From the NCBI GenBank assembly GCA_039105265.1, contig JAPFFF010000022.1:1922001-1986000 (forward strand): 64,000 nt of DNA, written 5' to 3'. The translations under genes were made by a program, and so were the position numbers. A model generated the notes under the pieces. That model was given only the letters and a program-made list of their open reading frames with translations. It had not been told where the DNA came from and searched no databases. How positions within the stretch are numbered: position 1 is the stretch's first letter; each line of letters begins with the position of its first letter. Positions 37,373 through 48,300 of the stretch are shown here, in pieces. The stretch is from Tritrichomonas musculus (taxonomy: Eukaryota; Parabasalia; Tritrichomonadida; Tritrichomonadidae).

Positions 37373-40300
37373 CGAGATAATCACTAGCAGATAATCCTTT
37401 AATGTATGGCGCACATGATTGATTCGATAATACTATCATCTTTGTATGACATCCTGTGAGAGCATTTTTGTTTACAGTTATTTTACTCATCTTATTGTCT
37501 TGCATTTGCAGATTAATATTCTTACCTACTTTAACTGATTGATTATCTATAATAGATTTATAATCGGAATACACTATATGATTCTTCTTTAATGATACTC
37601 CTTTAAGCTTAAGTGTTTTTGTCTGCATATTGTTAAATATTGTATAACATTTTGGTGCAAACGCTATCATGTTTTCTCCATGTTTTTCAATTGTGCAGCC
37701 TAATATCTTTTTTTCATCAGCAATACTATTAATTGACTTATCAGGCATGAATTTATTTACGTGTCTATCATAGAAATCTCTTTTTTTGATAACATAATTG
37801 AATAATTGTTCGGGACCTTCTTTTGGATTACCAGCAACAGCAAAATAAGCTGAATCAGTATCGCCTTCTATAAAATGTATTCTATTCATGTCAAAGCAAT
37901 TATTGATAAAGTCGTAATAGAATGTGAGATACCAATATTTTGCATTATCGAGAGTCCACAATGATTCTTGAATACATGTATTGCAATGAAATGACTTCAC
38001 TGATTGTTGAATCAAAAATGTATCATCACTTAATTGTGCTCCATCTATGTAAGTTTGAGAGATGATATATTGATACGCTTTATTTGAATCACATATCTTG
38101 ACTTTACTGAATTTCTCTGTGTTAATTGCATCATATCCATATGAGCCATTCATGGATATTTTATAGAATTTCTCATTATTGGCTTTGCCAAGTAAGCTCT
38201 GCTTATTAGCTTTGCTAAGTAAGCTATTATGAGCTGTTTCATTAATGTTTTCACTTAAATTACATTTGTAGCAACTTTGTTGACTAGAATTACATTTGTA
38301 GTGCATCTCAGGGTGAAACTTCTCCTGTTCACCTGCAAGACATTTTAAACGATTTTCTGTAAATATATTAACAAATTCATGAAATCCATTATGAGCTTCA
38401 TATTGAGATACATATTTGACATCATCAATGATCAATCCATGATCTAATAAAAACCAGAGATAATAATTTGAGAAAACCAGGTATTCATCATGTGTATCAA
38501 GAAGCATTGTTAGCTTTCGTTCTTCTTTATCAGTTGAAATCAAATTGTTTGTCTTCATATAGTTGTACATATATGAACCTATTGTTGATTCATCATTTTG
38601 TATATTAATATTGCGAAACACAGGAGGGAAATTAATAAAGTAGTTAATCTTTGATACAGGACATTTAAGCTTTACTTCAGCGTAGAACAAATATGTAGGC
38701 TTACTTGAGAATCTATTATTGCTTGTTATTATATCGATACATCTTTGTTTTGAAGCTTTATCTTTAGCATCAATTCGTCTAATAAATGCGCCTGGCATAT
38801 ACATGATTCCCCCGTGATATCTATTAAATTCGTGATAATTAGATGAGAACGCTGATGGATACAAAGAGTTAAAATCAATACCAACAACATGAGTCATTAC
38901 ATTTGATGTATCTTCACTAATTACTTTATTATCGATAGTATATCTGAATCTATTAATATGAGTTTCTCCTTTGATATTCACTCGATGCATTACATTTGAT
39001 AGTCCACCAGTGATAGCATTTCTTATTGAATAATATTCACGTTCATCATTAATGAGTGTGGGTAAATGATGTTGCTTACAGTATTTCTTTAATTGAATTC
39101 TCAAATGAGTTATCTTTGGATCATCTCTTTTACGAAGCTTATTACATTCAGCACATGCAAGTAAACAATTAGATAATTCATGACCTTTATCATTGTCAAT
39201 TCTATCTAATGTAGGCTTATTTTGATATGTAAAATGTTCATGACATAAATGGCATCTCCCTTTGATAGGATCATTATACATTTTCATGAAATCATCATAA
39301 TCGTTTTCAGATACGCATTTCTTTAAATCTCTTTGTTGTTTATTTCGCATATTGTATTTCATATCTTGATTATAATAACTGTTGCACTTATATGACCACC
39401 ATTTAATGCTTGGCTTAAATGTATTACATTTATTTGTAATTCCAATGTTGCTATTAGGTGAAAAATCTTTATAAGCTAGCGCATATTTGATACATGAAGC
39501 GTTCTTCGATAATGATAGATTTGAAAGTAAATCAACATTGTATTGAGCATTAAGTGCTATTAAATTATCAATCGGTTTAATCATCATTTCAACATCATTA
39601 TCGTTGTATGCTAATAGATAATCCCATCGTGTAGCAAAACGTTTTGAGTCTTCAACATAATCATCATATTCTTCTTTCGTTAATGGATTCTTTTGATTGA
39701 GATAACTATAGAAATCATCATATGAAAACGCTTCTGATTTCGATAATATTTCATTATAATTCTTGTCATTGATTGCTTCATAAGGGAATACACCTTTTTC
39801 ACTATTATTGTTGCTAAAATCTTTACTAAATTGTTTTAATGTACCGCCTGCTACAAATGATTGAGCATCAATGAATCGCAATTTAGTTGGGTGATTATTT
39901 GATACTAATATGAACTGCTTTAATGATGATAGCGTACCAATAATAGAATTTTGTTCAACTCTCCAGAAAGAATAATTAAAGTATTTCTTGAAGAGATTAC
40001 TATCAAAACGTGATGAATTGAAGCCTAATACGGTGATCACATTAATGTTTTTATTAATAGTTGTATCAGGTAAGAAGCTATAATATGATATCTTATCTGC
40101 ATATATTATCATTGATTGTTCAAATAACCATTCTATCCATTGTGGTATGAAATCTTGTGAATCTCTTAATGAGAAATGTTTTGTTGTAAAACCACTTACG
40201 CTTTTCACACATGATGCAACTGATAATGGAATCAATCGTGAATTTATTATTGTAGATTCAGAAATTGATTTATTTATTGATTGCTCCATTGTTTCGAAAT

Positions 40301-41915
40301 CATATGTGATATAATATATTTCAGGTTTCCATTGAAGATTATATGCTAAACAATATTCATAAACAGGGTTATTCAATATGTGAGGACAATAAGGTAATGC
40401 TTCTTTAACTGATATGAAGTTCTTCTTAAATATACCGTCGCAATGTTTAACATGAGAATTGAATCTATTTATTTGAGAATCACCATAATGAACATATGAA
40501 TTACATTTAGGACATACATATATGTGAGTAAGCTTTTGTGGATCTTTAATGTACATCACATGAATGATTTCATTTTGAGTATATAATAATGCAGAACATG
40601 TTTTGAACGATTTATTGAAAAACCATTGCTCTGATATATCATAGTATTTATTATTGTACTCAAATATGTTTACATTAATGTGGTTCTTTTGTGATATATC
40701 TTTCATTTGCTCCATTGATACTCCTTTGAATTCACTAATTATTTTTTTACCTTCATTTGGGATATTCTTTGTGTATGTTATATTGTGTTCTTTAAGAAGT
40801 AATCTCTTAGCAATTTGTGTTCGTTTAGTGCAATCAAGTGTAATAAGCTTTTCATTTAAACATATAGCTAAGAATCTATAGAAGCATAAATTGTCATCTT
40901 CGTTATCTGTTATAATGAACTTATTATTGATGAATTCTAATGGTAAATCCTTAATGTGGCCAGTTATTTTTCTCATTCTTGATACAGTAAATGCTATTGA
41001 TCCAACTAATATAAGTTTTGTATTCGATGATTCTGTCTCATATGAATGCAATACTGATTCAATATAAAGTTTAACTATTTCGAGATCATCATAATTAGTA
41101 ATAATAATAGGAATCATTGATTTATAGTTCTTCCAGATGATATCTTGTGCTTTATATTCGTATTTCTCTTCTAATGTATCAAAATTGTATGTATATGTTT
41201 CAAATACTCCTGATAACTGAAAATGAATCTTAAATGGCTTCACTTCTTTCTTGTAAACATTGTGTAAGCAATCAAAGATATCATTTAATGACCCAACTTG
41301 ATTGAAATAATATGTTGTTAAAGGCAACTTCGTTGACTCTTGCATAGCAAGCGGGATATCTCGTTTAATGATATTACTCATGGGATATTTATTATAGTAT
41401 TGCCATTCATTTACTGCTTTATCGAAATCATTTGGTTCATTAATCATAAGGAAATCACTATGTTTTGATGTGAATTTATGTGCAAACTTATCTAGATATT
41501 CATATAATTCTTCATTTTCAATGAATTGCTTTTGATGCTTTCTCATTAATGGAGCATCAGGTATTATCAATTTATTAGGGTTTTGTAGTACAGGATGCTT
41601 ATGATTTTCTATTAATTGAATAGCTTCATTGAGAGCATTTTTAGCTTTATCAATTGCTACTTGTATAGCGTGCTCATTTGTGATGAAACTATCAATATCT
41701 TCTGTGCTAAGAGTATCTTTTTTGATGATATTGTATGCATTACGATTATTGAGCCAATCACATAATACTTCAACGTTTTTTTGTCTATTCAATGCATCAG
41801 TTTTAGTGTTTGTTGATATAAGTAAATTTGTGTTGAAATAGTCGTTAATATCATAAATGAATACAGTGATATCATCATTAGAAATGTCTTTAAATGAACT
41901 ATAATTGTAGGACAT
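37359..41915 (-). CDS. DNA polymerase B of Maverick B with OTU-like and HNH domains
   Basis: 1518 residues. In order: an N-terminal helical module; an OTU-like thiol protease-type region (DDNLCFYRFLA ~340, IIHVMYIKD ~450); a zinc finger (CPKC...H...HC ~466-490); exonuclease motifs YDFETME (~535), FNSSRFD (~630) and YNDNDVEMM (~770); an HNH nuclease domain (CHLCHEHF, TLDRIDNDKGH, CLLACAECN, ~883-931); then polymerase motifs GIDFNSLYPSAF (~1011), KISMNGSYGYD and EGDTDSAYF (~1349). It would copy the element by protein-primed synthesis. It starts 31 bases inside the right inverted repeat. The frame looks whole. Confidence 0.9.
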   Translation of the reverse strand: MSYNYSSFKDISNDDITVFIYDINDYFNTNLLISTNTKTDALNRQKNVEVLCDWLNNRNAYNIIKKDTLSTEDIDSFITNEHAIQVAIDKAKNALNEAIQLIENHKHPVLQNPNKLIIPDAPLMRKHQKQFIENEELYEYLDKFAHKFTSKHSDFLMINEPNDFDKAVNEWQYYNKYPMSNIIKRDIPLAMQESTKLPLTTYYFNQVGSLNDIFDCLHNVYKKEVKPFKIHFQLSGVFETYTYNFDTLEEKYEYKAQDIIWKNYKSMIPIIITNYDDLEIVKLYIESVLHSYETESSNTKLILVGSIAFTVSRMRKITGHIKDLPLEFINNKFIITDNEDDNLCFYRFLAICLNEKLITLDCTKRTQIAKRLLLKEHNITYTKNIPNEGKKIISEFKGVSMEQMKDISQKNHINVNIFEYNNKYYDISEQWFFNKSFKTCSALLYTQNEIIHVMYIKDPQKLTHIYVCPKCNSYVHYGDSQINRFNSHVKHCDGIFKKNFISVKEALPYCPHILNNPVYEYCLAYNLQWKPEIYYITYDFETMEQSINKSISESTIINSRLIPLSVASCVKSVSGFTTKHFSLRDSQDFIPQWIEWLFEQSMIIYADKISYYSFLPDTTINKNINVITVLGFNSSRFDSNLFKKYFNYSFWRVEQNSIIGTLSSLKQFILVSNNHPTKLRFIDAQSFVAGGTLKQFSKDFSNNNSEKGVFPYEAINDKNYNEILSKSEAFSYDDFYSYLNQKNPLTKEEYDDYVEDSKRFATRWDYLLAYNDNDVEMMIKPIDNLIALNAQYNVDLLSNLSLSKNASCIKYALAYKDFSPNSNIGITNKCNTFKPSIKWWSYKCNSYYNQDMKYNMRNKQQRDLKKCVSENDYDDFMKMYNDPIKGRCHLCHEHFTYQNKPTLDRIDNDKGHELSNCLLACAECNKLRKRDDPKITHLRIQLKKYCKQHHLPTLINDEREYYSIRNAITGGLSNVMHRVNIKGETHINRFRYTIDNKVISEDTSNVMTHVVGIDFNSLYPSAFSSNYHEFNRYHGGIMYMPGAFIRRIDAKDKASKQRCIDIITSNNRFSSKPTYLFYAEVKLKCPVSKINYFINFPPVFRNINIQNDESTIGSYMYNYMKTNNLISTDKEERKLTMLLDTHDEYLVFSNYYLWFLLDHGLIIDDVKYVSQYEAHNGFHEFVNIFTENRLKCLAGEQEKFHPEMHYKCNSSQQSCYKCNLSENINETAHNSLLSKANKQSLLGKANNEKFYKISMNGSYGYDAINTEKFSKVKICDSNKAYQYIISQTYIDGAQLSDDTFLIQQSVKSFHCNTCIQESLWTLDNAKYWYLTFYYDFINNCFDMNRIHFIEGDTDSAYFAVAGNPKEGPEQLFNYVIKKRDFYDRHVNKFMPDKSINSIADEKKILGCTIEKHGENMIAFAPKCYTIFNNMQTKTLKLKGVSLKKNHIVYSDYKSIIDNQSVKVGKNINLQMQDNKMSKITVNKNALTGCHTKMIVLSNQSCAPYIKGLSASDYLVKYT
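38298..38352 (-). repeat. Palindromic repeat-like segment inside PolB coding sequence
   Basis: Read on the minus strand, TTAAAATGTCTTGCAGGTGA... TTTCACCCTGAGATGCACTA matches copy 2 (TCAAAATGTGCTTGAGGGTGC...TTTCACCCTGAGATGCACCA) with few changes. It is translated in frame as LAGEQEKFHPEMHYKCN between polymerase motifs A and B. Confidence 0.55.
39100..39270 (-). other. HNH nuclease domain within PolB
   Basis: C-x2-C ... LDRIDNDKGH ... C-x-x-AC-x-x-CN is a full HNH pattern with two Cys pairs for zinc and a central Asp/His. It lies after exonuclease motif III and before polymerase motif A. Confidence 0.85.
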
Positions 41916-41946
41916 TTTGAACCAAAAAAAATTAATTCATGATGAT

Positions 41947-42232
41947 GTCATAAAAATAAAAAAATAACAGAGATAGGATAGACATCACTTTTTGTCCATT
42001 CATGGATTTCAAAATGGATTTCTGTATGAGATTCAATTTTACGCCCTATGTCATTTGGGTCATTGATGTTCAATCACTAATGATACTCATGAGGGGTATA
42101 AGCATTTTATGAAAATTATTTGGGAAAACATGGGTAATTTCAGTTGACTAGAAAACCTATTGGATCACATATGGGGGCATCGTGTAATTGTGCAAATTTA
42201 TTTGGGGGTCATCTCGGACATATATCACTACT
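41947..42232 (-). repeat. Maverick B terminal inverted repeat, right
   Basis: 286 bp, inverted partner of 21505-21790 with no difference seen. PolB begins 31 bases inside it. Confidence 0.93.
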
Positions 42233-42238
42233 AGCGAT
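42233..42238. repeat. Maverick B target-site duplication, right
   Basis: AGCGAT, identical to 21499-21504. Confidence 0.92.
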
Positions 42239-42892
42239 AGGCTGAAATTGGAAATCGACTAAACTTAATTCTAAATATTTTAAACTATCTGTGTTTGTTT
42301 TTATTTTTATTGGTTTTCCTTCTTTCTCAAAGTCATAAATCAGTGGCTTGCCGTCTATAGCCATTGTGTTTATATTTCCTATAACTGAAGGAGTATACTC
42401 TTGATCTCCAATAGCTGAATACATCGGATTACCTTGTAAAGAGACTAAATAAAGTTTTGTATGAGTTATGATCGGCAAATCTGGCACAATAAAGGGTTCT
42501 TTAGGATCAATTGTCAAAGGCAACGGAGTGTTATATAATCCAGTCAATAATGCTGCTCTGTGAGATATTGATGTAATTGTTGTTTTCAAACTTGCTGTTA
42601 TCTTAAATGTTCGTTTATTTTTATCATATTCCCATGCTAATTCACTTTTCTGACTAAAAATTTGTTCAAGTTGTTTGATAGAATAATGATAGGACTCAGA
42701 AAATTCAATTGTATGAACGGTTTTGCCAACTTGATATTTCATATAATCATCTTTTGTGCTTAATAATATGTTTGAATTAGTGTTTATCGAAGACACATAA
42801 TATTTTACATAGCTGCATTTCCAAGGTATATTCATCGTCAAAGAAACAGTATGATATTTTTGTGAGTCACGGCTTTGCATAGAAATTAACAT
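42239..42892 (-). pseudogene. Penton-like (single jelly-roll) minor capsid gene of Maverick A, interrupted by element B
   Basis: The visible part is about 218 residues. ISHRAALLTGLYN, then THTKLYLVSLQGNPMYS, and near the end DSLKYLELSLVDFQFQPI are the signature strands of Polinton penton proteins (LYL-S-x-x-GN and L-x-x-LxLxD). In the family it fills the fivefold vertices and holds fibres. Element B lies inside the distal part of the gene; the remainder of the gene borders the left duplication at 21499. It diverges from the fibre-region gene at 42909 across 16 bases. A and B families use different vertex proteins. Confidence 0.6.
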
Positions 42893-42908
42893 TTATTTAT
42901 TATTAAAT

Positions 42909-44270
42909 ATGTCGATTGGTTTATACTCAATTCAATCAAGTGAGGCTGAGACATTAAAATCAAATGGAATAGAAATCAAAGTCGGAGAAGATGAGAATGG
43001 AAATAAAATTATTCAAATAGAAGATGAAGATGGTTCTTCAGTTTTCTTCAATAACATTTATAATAAAACAGAGATAGATGCTTATATAACCGCAGGTGCA
43101 GGTATAAAACCAGGAGATATAAAAAACTTATATAAGGTCAATATTTATCCAACAGGACAAATCAAGGTGAATGGCAAATTGACCAATGCTTTCACCTTAG
43201 AACAGCTTTATAAATGTTTGAATGATAATTCAGATGCTATTCAAAACTCTATAAATCAATTGAAAATAGACGCAACTTTTGATGTAAACCGTGAAATTTC
43301 AGACTTAACATTGAAAGGATTAGATTTTGATCTAAAGAATAAACATTATATCTCAACAGAAAACAATTCAATAAAGACATATAATCAATTAATAAGAGTA
43401 CTCAATCAGTTTATTAAACATTCAAGGGCTATGACGGTTATCAGCCCAGATAATAAACTATTGAAAATGCTCCCCCTTAAAAAAGAGGATGGTGCTCAAC
43501 TTTTGGATTATTGGGAGGATAAACGATGCTATTATGAAAAAGAAAAAGTAACCACAATTAATGAGATTATTGAATCATTGAATATCACTCTTGAAAATTT
43601 ATATAATTGGATGAAAACATTCAATAATTTGAAAGATTTCGGTTTTGACAGTTCATCAAATATTAAACCAGATGGAAAAGCAAAAGTGATAACGTATGTA
43701 GAAACCGAAAAAGAATCAGAACCATGGTATGGATCATTTTTGACCAAAAATAGAATGAAACCCAAAGAAGAACCTATCACAAATTTTGACCAAATGGTCA
43801 ATGCAATCAATACAAACACAGAAACAATATCTCAAATGCATGAAGATATTATGGAAGGCTTAAATAATCAAGAAGTGACAGTATATAATGAAGCCAAAGA
43901 TGAAATAGAGACAAAAACTTTAAAAACAAAAACAGTGAACGATAAAGGTGAAATTGAATATGATAATATAGCCAATGTTTTTGAAAAATTGAAGAAGGCC
44001 GATAAACAGAATCAGAATTTTTTCCGTCATATCATGGAGAATTTTAATAAAACTGCTTTGAAAAATATATATAATAATTTTAAACAGACTGTGTTTGGTA
44101 AAGATGGAGAAACATATCAGAAGACATATATAGCACATTTTGATGATGATGTTGCTGGTGATAAACATTTTGCCGTTGTCGAAAATTTTGTCGACTTTTT
44201 GAAACAATACTTTTCAAATACAAGCAGTTTTGAAGACTGGAAAGAATGGATAGGCAAAAATATAAATTAA
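42909..44270 (+). CDS. Fibre-region protein 1 of Maverick A
   Basis: 453 residues. The N-terminal region has VFFNNIYNKTEIDAYI, a motif common in phage tail fibres and collars, then many predicted helices and coil (ATFDVNREISDLTLK). The C-terminus (NFVDFLKQYFSNTSSFEDW) repeats in style at the next gene. No enzyme motif. It is the first of three tandem plus-strand genes that abut with 7 and 3 bases, consistent with a receptor-binding or virion-surface module next to the penton gene. Confidence 0.6.
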   Translation: MSIGLYSIQSSEAETLKSNGIEIKVGEDENGNKIIQIEDEDGSSVFFNNIYNKTEIDAYITAGAGIKPGDIKNLYKVNIYPTGQIKVNGKLTNAFTLEQLYKCLNDNSDAIQNSINQLKIDATFDVNREISDLTLKGLDFDLKNKHYISTENNSIKTYNQLIRVLNQFIKHSRAMTVISPDNKLLKMLPLKKEDGAQLLDYWEDKRCYYEKEKVTTINEIIESLNITLENLYNWMKTFNNLKDFGFDSSSNIKPDGKAKVITYVETEKESEPWYGSFLTKNRMKPKEEPITNFDQMVNAINTNTETISQMHEDIMEGLNNQEVTVYNEAKDEIETKTLKTKTVNDKGEIEYDNIANVFEKLKKADKQNQNFFRHIMENFNKTALKNIYNNFKQTVFGKDGETYQKTYIAHFDDDVAGDKHFAVVENFVDFLKQYFSNTSSFEDWKEWIGKNIN

Positions 44271-44277
44271 ACAGAAA

Positions 44278-45375
44278 ATGATGGAGGTTCTTGATAAAAT
44301 TCAGATACCATTTCATAAATTAGATGGAGAAATAGAAAATAGAGAATATCGTTTTATGTTTGATGGAGAGGATATCGTTGATATTGAAAATCCAGTTGAT
44401 ATAGGCAAGTTCATGGATTGGCTCAAAGAGATAATTCAAAATAGTAAATATACAGCTCCAATACAAACATTTTTATATAACAACTTTTCCAAAGAAAAAT
44501 TTATTGAAATATTTAACGGTACAGTTCAATTAATATGGGATAAATCCACAAAAAAAATTATTCATGCAGTTTATCAATTTGTCAATCATCCAATAGAAAC
44601 GACGGGTGATATCGTTATTGAAGTGAATAGTGCTTATGAATTTTTGAAAAAATATTATGAAAACAAAACAGAGCTTATGAAAAGTATCCTTACTGTTATT
44701 TTGGTTCTTCTTGGTTCAGGAATTACGGGAATGGTATTCACAAGTGCATTCAAAAAGATTCGTGCCAAAAAAATTGAAAATGGACGTTTAGCATTAAGCA
44801 CGAGCAATTTTGAAGGAGGGCAATTGTTGGATATTAATAATGGCATTATTATTGATGGAAATGGAAATGATAATAATGATGATGATAATAATGATAACGA
44901 TATGAGAGACCCTAGTTTTCAGGGATGGATCGATACAACAAATAGAAATATTCGAAATATTATTCAGCAACATAATGTTTTAGAAGAAAGAGTCTCAAAT
45001 ATAAGAGAATGCAATTGTAATGATAATAATAATAATAATAATAATCAAAGATTTTTTGGCCAAATTTCTCAACAACAACATCTTGACATTCAACAATTAA
45101 TTCAAAAGCAAAATCATTTAATAATTGATAATAGTGTCGGCTCTTTTGTTGATGCGATGTTTCAACCAGAAATATATCAAGAAGCAGCAACTCAAGTGAA
45201 CACAACGATAAAAAGACGACGAAAAAAGAAAGAAAAAGTGAATGTAATTGACACATCACATGATCGTTCTTTTCAAAGAGATGAAAATTATGTTTTTGAC
45301 ATATTAACTGATCATTGGGTTCTTCATTATAATTCTAATTTTCAATCAGGTTGGCGAACAAATCTTAATGCATAA
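44278..45375 (+). CDS. Fibre-region membrane protein 2 of Maverick A
   Basis: 365 residues. One transmembrane segment, ILTVILVLLGSGITGMVF, lies near residues 140-157. A long Asn/Asp low-complexity stretch and a coil follow. The last 30 residues, YVFDILTDHWVLHYNSNFQSGWRTN, are a unit that recurs four times at the start of the next protein. So the two genes share a repeat module across their border. I infer a membrane-anchored fibre component. Confidence 0.6.
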   Translation: MMEVLDKIQIPFHKLDGEIENREYRFMFDGEDIVDIENPVDIGKFMDWLKEIIQNSKYTAPIQTFLYNNFSKEKFIEIFNGTVQLIWDKSTKKIIHAVYQFVNHPIETTGDIVIEVNSAYEFLKKYYENKTELMKSILTVILVLLGSGITGMVFTSAFKKIRAKKIENGRLALSTSNFEGGQLLDINNGIIIDGNGNDNNDDDNNDNDMRDPSFQGWIDTTNRNIRNIIQQHNVLEERVSNIRECNCNDNNNNNNNQRFFGQISQQQHLDIQQLIQKQNHLIIDNSVGSFVDAMFQPEIYQEAATQVNTTIKRRRKKKEKVNVIDTSHDRSFQRDENYVFDILTDHWVLHYNSNFQSGWRTNLNA

Positions 45376-45378
45376 AAT

Positions 45379-48300
45379 ATGCAACGCAATTTTATCATTG
45401 ACACTTTTCATGGTGAATGGGTTGCTGTCGGTGCAGAAAATGGTATTCAAGAATCAAATACAGACTGGAGAACGAATCCTAGTTCAGCATTAGCAACCTT
45501 TCTGTTGCCATCTCAAATAAATGATGGTGTTTTTCGTTGGAGTGATAGATATGATCAATGGATATTTCATGCAAATTATAACTCATATATAAATCAAGAT
45601 CAAAGTGAAAGATTAGAATGGCAAAGAGATCAAAGACAACATTTTGGTGATAATTATGTTTGGAATGTTTTTGATCAAGAATGGCAAGAACATGGACAGA
45701 ATTTTGAAGCTGGATGGAGAACCAATCATGAATTTGTTCCTCCTGATAACTATGTATGGGATGATTATTTAGAAGAGTGGGTGATGTTATCATATAGAAA
45801 TAGAGGTTTTGACAGAAATTGGAGAAATAGCTATTCAGAGGAAGTGTCAGTTATGGTTGAATTATTGAATTCAGGCCGATTTTTAGGAAAAGGCCAAATT
45901 GTTCAATATGGAGGTGAATGGGTTTGGCGCCATCATGTAGACCCCGTTGATGATATTAAATTATTATCAGATGAAATAGCAGATATTAATATTAATAATA
46001 ATTTGCCAGCAAATATTTCAGGAGTGAATTCAGTAAATGAATTATTAGAAAGCTATGATATCAATATTTTGAAAGAAGATGGCCGAATAATTGATGAGAA
46101 AAAACCGGTTTTAGGCAATTTCAATATATTAGCAAATTTAAATGTAAATGGATTAATAAACGGTGTTGATATTGAAAAATTAGCTACGTCATCAGATAAG
46201 ACAGATTCACTTTTTAATATAAAATTTGGAGTTCCAGAATTCAATGTGAAAAATGAAAACGTTGAAGGGGATACAAAAACAATCAATAATGTAAATTATA
46301 ATATATTGAAAATTAAAATAAACGATGATGATATTGAACAAAAATTGAAAGCTTTCAATGGGAATATATTCAAAATAATTCTCAGAAAAGATGTTGTTTA
46401 TGACACAGAAGGACGATATATCAAAGAATTTTTCATAAGCGTTCATGATAATCATATTCAATGTCCGATAATAGCTTATGATGAAGAATCGAAAGGATAT
46501 ACAAATAAATGTTCTGAAGATAGCTCTCAATTTTTCATAGCTTTTGATGAGCGTCTCAATATTGTGCCATATACGTTATGGATGAACGGTGATTTGAGTA
46601 TAATGAATCAAACAAGTCAGGATTTAATTGAATCGAATAAACCAGTTTTTAAGTGCAAAATAATTGAAGCAGATAATGCTCTCAAATTACACAAAAGTGA
46701 CGTTCATTATTTCTATAAGCCTTCAATTATTTCAGATGATAATGATTATTATAAAATGATTTTTGAAGTACCCTCAGATTATACAATACCACCGCATTTA
46801 CAATTTAAATTCAAAGAATATTGTTTTGGAAATAAATGGGACTTAATATGGGATGGAACTAAATGGGATGGCAAAAATATCCAAGGCAAATCAAATGGAA
46901 AAATAATAAATAAATGCAATACAAGAGCAAAAAAAGATGCTTATGATGCTATTGGTGCATGTGTTATGATGAAGAATGATGACTGGAATAAAAAATTCTT
47001 TACTGATAATATATGGTATACAAATGTTAATGAAAAGAATTTAATGCAAGCATTTATCAGAAGACCTGTTAGAGGAGAAGGATGGGAAAAAGATGGCAAA
47101 ATTGAATTGAAAGTGAAATTTAATGATGGTACTTTGAAAGATGGAAATGAAATAGGTGTTGATTGGGGAAACACAAATTTCAGTCATTCAGTTGAAGGCT
47201 ATGATCTTTATGCAATTGAAATATTAATATATAATTATTCGAAACGAACTTTTGAGGTGAAAAACATTGAGGAAATTTTCTTGGATATCTATTCACCAAA
47301 TTCAGATATAGCAAATCGAATGTCATTTCGCCTTGAGGGAGTTCACCATGTTGAAAGGAACGATACAGCTTATTGCGATACTATCGGTGTTCTCGATACA
47401 ATTGAAAAAATCTCTTATCGTTATGAAGATTCAAAAATTGATGCAAGTCATAGAAATATTGAATTATATCTGAAAAAGGATTTGGTGGATCCAGTAGATG
47501 AGGTCAATTGGGATGGAATTATGAATCCTTTCAAATATATTATTCAGCAACAATTTTATGAAATAACACCAAATCCAAATGCAGCAACCACACTTTATAC
47601 AGATTATAATATCACAAGTTCTAAAATCATAACCGCCGATAACATCACGACGATGAGAAGTGATTTAAATTTAGTGACAAATAATTTGGATGTCGTATCG
47701 TACGATTTGAATGAAATGAGTCATAGAGTTAACGTACTTGATTCAGAAATGGTTCAAGTCAAAAACATAACTCAACATTTAGAGAATGACGTTAAGCATT
47801 TAAGAATTGTCTCATATACTGCCCTAGCTTTTGGTATAGCAGGCACAGTAGGGAGTGCAGCATCTATCGGCATGCAACTTTTTCCACATGGTATCCAAAT
47901 TTTAAAAGCAGCTTTTTCTAGCTTTTTCAGAGGTTTACGAATGAGATTAAGAGTTGCAGGTCAACCATATTGGCAAGTTATGAGAGTATGGCCTGGAATG
48001 GAACTAAGGAGCATAACCACCGATATTTCACCTGTTATTAATTGGTGTAATTCAGAATATACAAATTTAGACGATATCCCTTATACTGAAGAAGATGATA
48101 ATCCAGAAGAATATAGTTTATCGGTTTCAGCCTCTTATGAATTATGTAATCAATTCAGAGAAACATTGAAACCTATTTTCAAATTATTGGCCTTAAAGGT
48201 GGATGAAATAGCCAATGAATTTGAAAATAATGATTTTATTTCAAAAAGTGATTTGAAAAGAGACGATACAATTGACATTAATGGCAAATTAATTGATGGC

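Larger units (their letters stand above)
21505..42232. mobile_element. Maverick/Polinton B, 20,728 bp, nested in Maverick A
   Basis: Delimited by 286-bp terminal inverted repeats starting AGTAGTGATATATG, identical by eye over their whole length, and by a 6-bp duplication AGCGAT. It inserted into the distal part of A's penton-like gene. It carries PolB, integrase, ATPase, capsid, pVI-like, KilA-N and fibre genes on both strands. It belongs to a lineage distinct from A, with a different PolB and capsid, and the partial element D is its relative. Identical repeats imply a young insertion. It looks nearly whole, with about one break, in the integrase. Confidence 0.93.
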
